In this document: positions 61,615-64,000 of the stretch, one piece after another | Position numbering within the stretch: the stretch's first letter is position 1 | Layout: each line of letters starts with the position of its first letter | DNA from: Jaapia argillacea MUCL 33604 | Lineage: Eukaryota; Basidiomycota; Agaricomycetes; Jaapiales; Jaapiaceae | Assembly (NCBI GenBank): GCA_000697665.1 | Contig: KL197715.1 | Span: forward strand, 1,324,706 to 1,388,705 | Reading direction: 5' to 3' | Length of the DNA: 64,000 bases | Notes under the pieces: model-generated | Database searches by the model: none | What the model saw: only the letters and a program-made list of their open reading frames with translations | Told to the model about the DNA's origin: nothing | Made by a program: the position numbers and the translations under genes

Positions 61615-63544
61615 ATCGATACAAATTAATAGAAATATAAAGAAGAGAGTGAGCTTCCAGCTGCTGTGGTGGATGATGAGCACGACGGTGGAGTTGGTCG
61701 TCTGTCTTGAAGCTCGATGAGAGCAGGACGCTACCTTTAAATCTGGTTCATTTGAATTAGGGGCAAGAACAATGCTCGGAACGGAAGGACCAGGTGACAG
61801 CAAGTTGCCACAGCCAAAGTCCAGATTTTCCAGGGCCATCACCACGAGGCGGTTCGAAAGCGCACATAACCACCGAGCTACGTTATCCTATGCCGCCGGC
61901 GGTGGCGGACAAAGTACAACGATTTCCTCTTCGTGATCAAGGGCGGTTACGGAAAACAACGAAACAAAAGTCTCCTGGGAGCGACCCTTCCCTCATGTTG
62001 TTCGTCTTCCTCTTCACTTCCGTTGCGCTCTCACCTTTGACTTTCACATCATCTCAGAGGTCTCGGCATTATTCTGCTTTCGAATAACAATAGGCTGTGC
62101 GACGGAATCTTATTGGTGAGATAACCAGCGATCGTTCGCGATCTTATTGATGGCCACCTCTGGATGGCATCGTGGCGCTCGATGGGGCGTCATGGAGTAC
62201 CTGTGTTGGCCCAAATTGAACTTTGTTGTCTTCTTGATGCTCCAACTTAGCTCCAACCAAGCCCCAGCCAGTGCATGACCTATGCACCATCTCACGACGT
62301 TTTGTTAGGCCAAGTCGGTCTAGCAACCTTGCTAGCAACGGGAACTTTGTATCTCCGGCGTCGCTCTCCTGTTACATCGTTTCCCTGTGTCCAACGCTTC
62401 CATTCTTGCGCTCAATTTCCTCAATCTGACAACAGTCGGTGGTGTTGAGCTTGAGCCTTGACTTCAGCAGCTGTACGGCGCTGTCCTTCCTTGGCGTCTG
62501 CATCTGGACCATTCGGTCAAAGCTGCGCTTGGCCCGATCTTGGGAAGTGTTATCCGCAGAACCAGACGACGGTGACAGTATCTTGTAGTACTGTCAGAAG
62601 TCGGCTCTCAAGCCGTTATTGTCTCTTGTCGTGCGCCATTCCATTATTGTCGCTCTAACATTCCGATATGTCACCTCCGCAAAAATGGAAGTTGGCCCTT
62701 GGTGGGAATTACCCCTCTTTCGTACTCCGGGCCCGCGATGTCAATTGTTGGCCCGTCTCATCTGGGATTCACTTCTATGTTGCATCACGACTATCCGATT
62801 TCCCATCGGTTTCGATACCACAGGTACTTTGTATGGCGTTTCAACCTCCGCTCGGTCCCCCACAACGACAATGTCCTTCGTACGCATTGTATTCCACCAA
62901 AAGGCATCAATGCACCATCTGGAGGGATGGGTTGTCAGAGAACTGTGATGTCCATGTGAGAACAGTGGGTCGTCGCGTTCTGATCTCTGCGTCTGATCTT
63001 GTCGATTCTCACTCATTCTTTTTTGAACGAGAACAAGGCGATTGTGGCATTGTTGTGCGGGCGTTGTGCGTGGATGTCTGGTTCCTGGCTGGTATTTCGT
63101 TGGTACATGCTTGCCCTGATCAAGAGTTAAGTACCCCTTGATCATCAACTCTTAATTCTTCTTCGAACATCAGCTTCTGAACAATCACAGAAGGGGCCGG
63201 TTTCGGCGCACCACATGGTCATTCTCCGTCCCCTGTGTCTCCTCCTCTCTTCTGCGCATTTCATTCCCGCCGAACAAGTGGCATTAGTTTGATGTCTGTA
63301 GTGCCCTCTCCTTAGTATGTACCCCCCCCCCCCTCCGTAGCCGACGCTTAAGTCTGGCGTTGAGTTCCTAATTCGTCATAAACCAAACATGACGCAATAA
63401 TGGGATCCACGCGATACCCCTAGGAAAAGGCACACCTAAGTCGCCCTCGTCGACGACTCGGAAGATTCGGCACGACAGAATCTGAAGCTCGAGTTCAACG
63501 GTTCGGACTGTCCTTTCTTCACGACTAAATTTCTGACGCTTTGC
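61615..63544. other. Intergenic; one doubtful 157-aa frame
   Basis: A 1.9-kb stretch upstream of the third BTB gene. The longest ATG frame, 62668-63141 (157 aa, starting MSPPQKWKLALGGNYPS), lacks recognisable motifs; part of it could be a real exon, but I cannot support that. A run of twelve C lies at 63322-63333. Confidence 0.35.
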
Positions 63545-64000
63545 ATGACCATTTCAGAACATTTATACCCTGGCATGGCCGAAGCGGGTCCTTCTCGCAA
63601 ACGCGCTCGTACCGACGAGGAACCGTCGATTCCCGATAGCAGTCCTACGCTATCGGGCGCATCAGATACAATACCAATTCCCAAGAAACACGAATCTCTT
63701 TGGTTCGAGGACGGCAACGTCGTTCTGGTAGCATCGGGTACACTTGCGTTCAAGATCTATCGCGGAGTCCTCATTCGCAGCTCTGAGGTCTTTCGCGATA
63801 TGTTCGCGATACCTCAGCCTGAGTTTATGGAAACGATGGATGGCTGTCCGCTTATCAACGTGCACGACTCTGCCCTTGACTTAGGTCACCTTTTGTCTGC
63901 ATTGTTCGAAAGAGGGTGAGTTGCCTTGTATACGCTTGATAAGGAGCAGTGCCTGACGCTTCATCAGATATTTTGACGTCACACGGTGCACAATAGAGAT
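63545..64000 (+). CDS. BTB/POZ domain protein 3, cut by window end
   Basis: Third member of the BTB family, truncated by the window. Exon 1 starts at ATG 63545 (MTISEHLYPGMAEAG) or at the internal ATG 63575 (MAEAGPSRKRARTDEEPS), which better matches the starts of the other two. The core is KKHESLWFEDGNVVLVASG, FKIYRGVLIRSSEVFRDMFA, LGHLLSALFERG. The exon ends at about 63916 with a GTGAGT donor, and the next exon begins near 63969 (YFDVTRCTIE), aligning with YFDSSQCSF of BTB protein 1. The intron position is the same in all three genes. Confidence 0.8.

Noticed and set aside
62668-63141. 157-aa frame upstream of BTB gene 3
   Set aside because: Has an ATG and fair length, but no recognisable motif; cannot be told from chance.

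Overview
The window looks like nuclear chromosomal DNA from a basidiomycete, most likely Agaricomycotina and possibly a tremellomycete-type yeast. The evidence is dense short introns (mostly about 50-75 nt, GT-AG, CTGAC/CTAAC/TTGAC-like branch sites), a DUF6593-type family typical of these fungi, the BTB family with the K-K-H-E...W-(F/Y)-(E/D)-D signature, and lactose-permease-like sugar transporters. I saw no tRNA, rRNA, CRISPR array or autonomous transposon. Nearly all genes are spliced, so the models below come from joining reading frames across splice sites; where phases were checked through the whole gene this is stated.

Layout. 1-0.66 kb: 3' end of an unknown His-rich gene. 0.66-5.09 kb: no gene recognised. 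5.09-7.34 kb: a 724-aa low-complexity protein. 7.62-9.74 kb: a DHA1-type MFS transporter. 10.65-12.80 kb: shugoshin, the protector of centromeric cohesion. 12.9-28.4 kb: an accessory island built by tandem duplication. Its left half holds five intact paralogues of a small secreted ten-cysteine protein, four of them as two copies of a tail-to-tail pair inside a 3.5-kb duplicated block. Its right half holds two intact 118-aa unknown proteins, one decayed copy, and two DUF6593 genes, again in a duplicated tail-to-tail unit. 28.6-29.7 kb: BTB protein. 30.17-33.86 kb: a CM1 (centrosomin motif 1) coiled-coil protein that should anchor gamma-tubulin complexes at the spindle pole or another MTOC.

35.36-36.42 kb: second BTB protein. 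37.54-39.27 kb: a 523-aa unknown with an internal repeat. 41.10-44.10 kb: a sugar porter with 12-nt and 5-nt exons. 44.74-46.55 kb: a cyclase-family metal hydrolase. 46.80-49.44 kb: Prp4-type spliceosomal kinase. 49.75-52.58 kb: a RAP1 telomere protein (BRCT plus Myb), divergent across 218 bp from two tandem Ptc5-like mitochondrial PP2C phosphatases (52.80-56.21 kb). 56.31-60.33 kb: an EF-hand/double ZZ-finger protein. 61.02-61.61 kb: a short unknown. 63.55 kb to the end: a third BTB gene, cut by the window edge.

The core genes (shugoshin, CM1 protein, RAP1, Prp4 kinase, Ptc5) are unrelated housekeeping functions. The 12.9-28.4 kb island is the dynamic part and the best candidate for something undescribed: two unrelated families of small genes, each amplified as a convergent pair, lying side by side between two chromosome-segregation genes.
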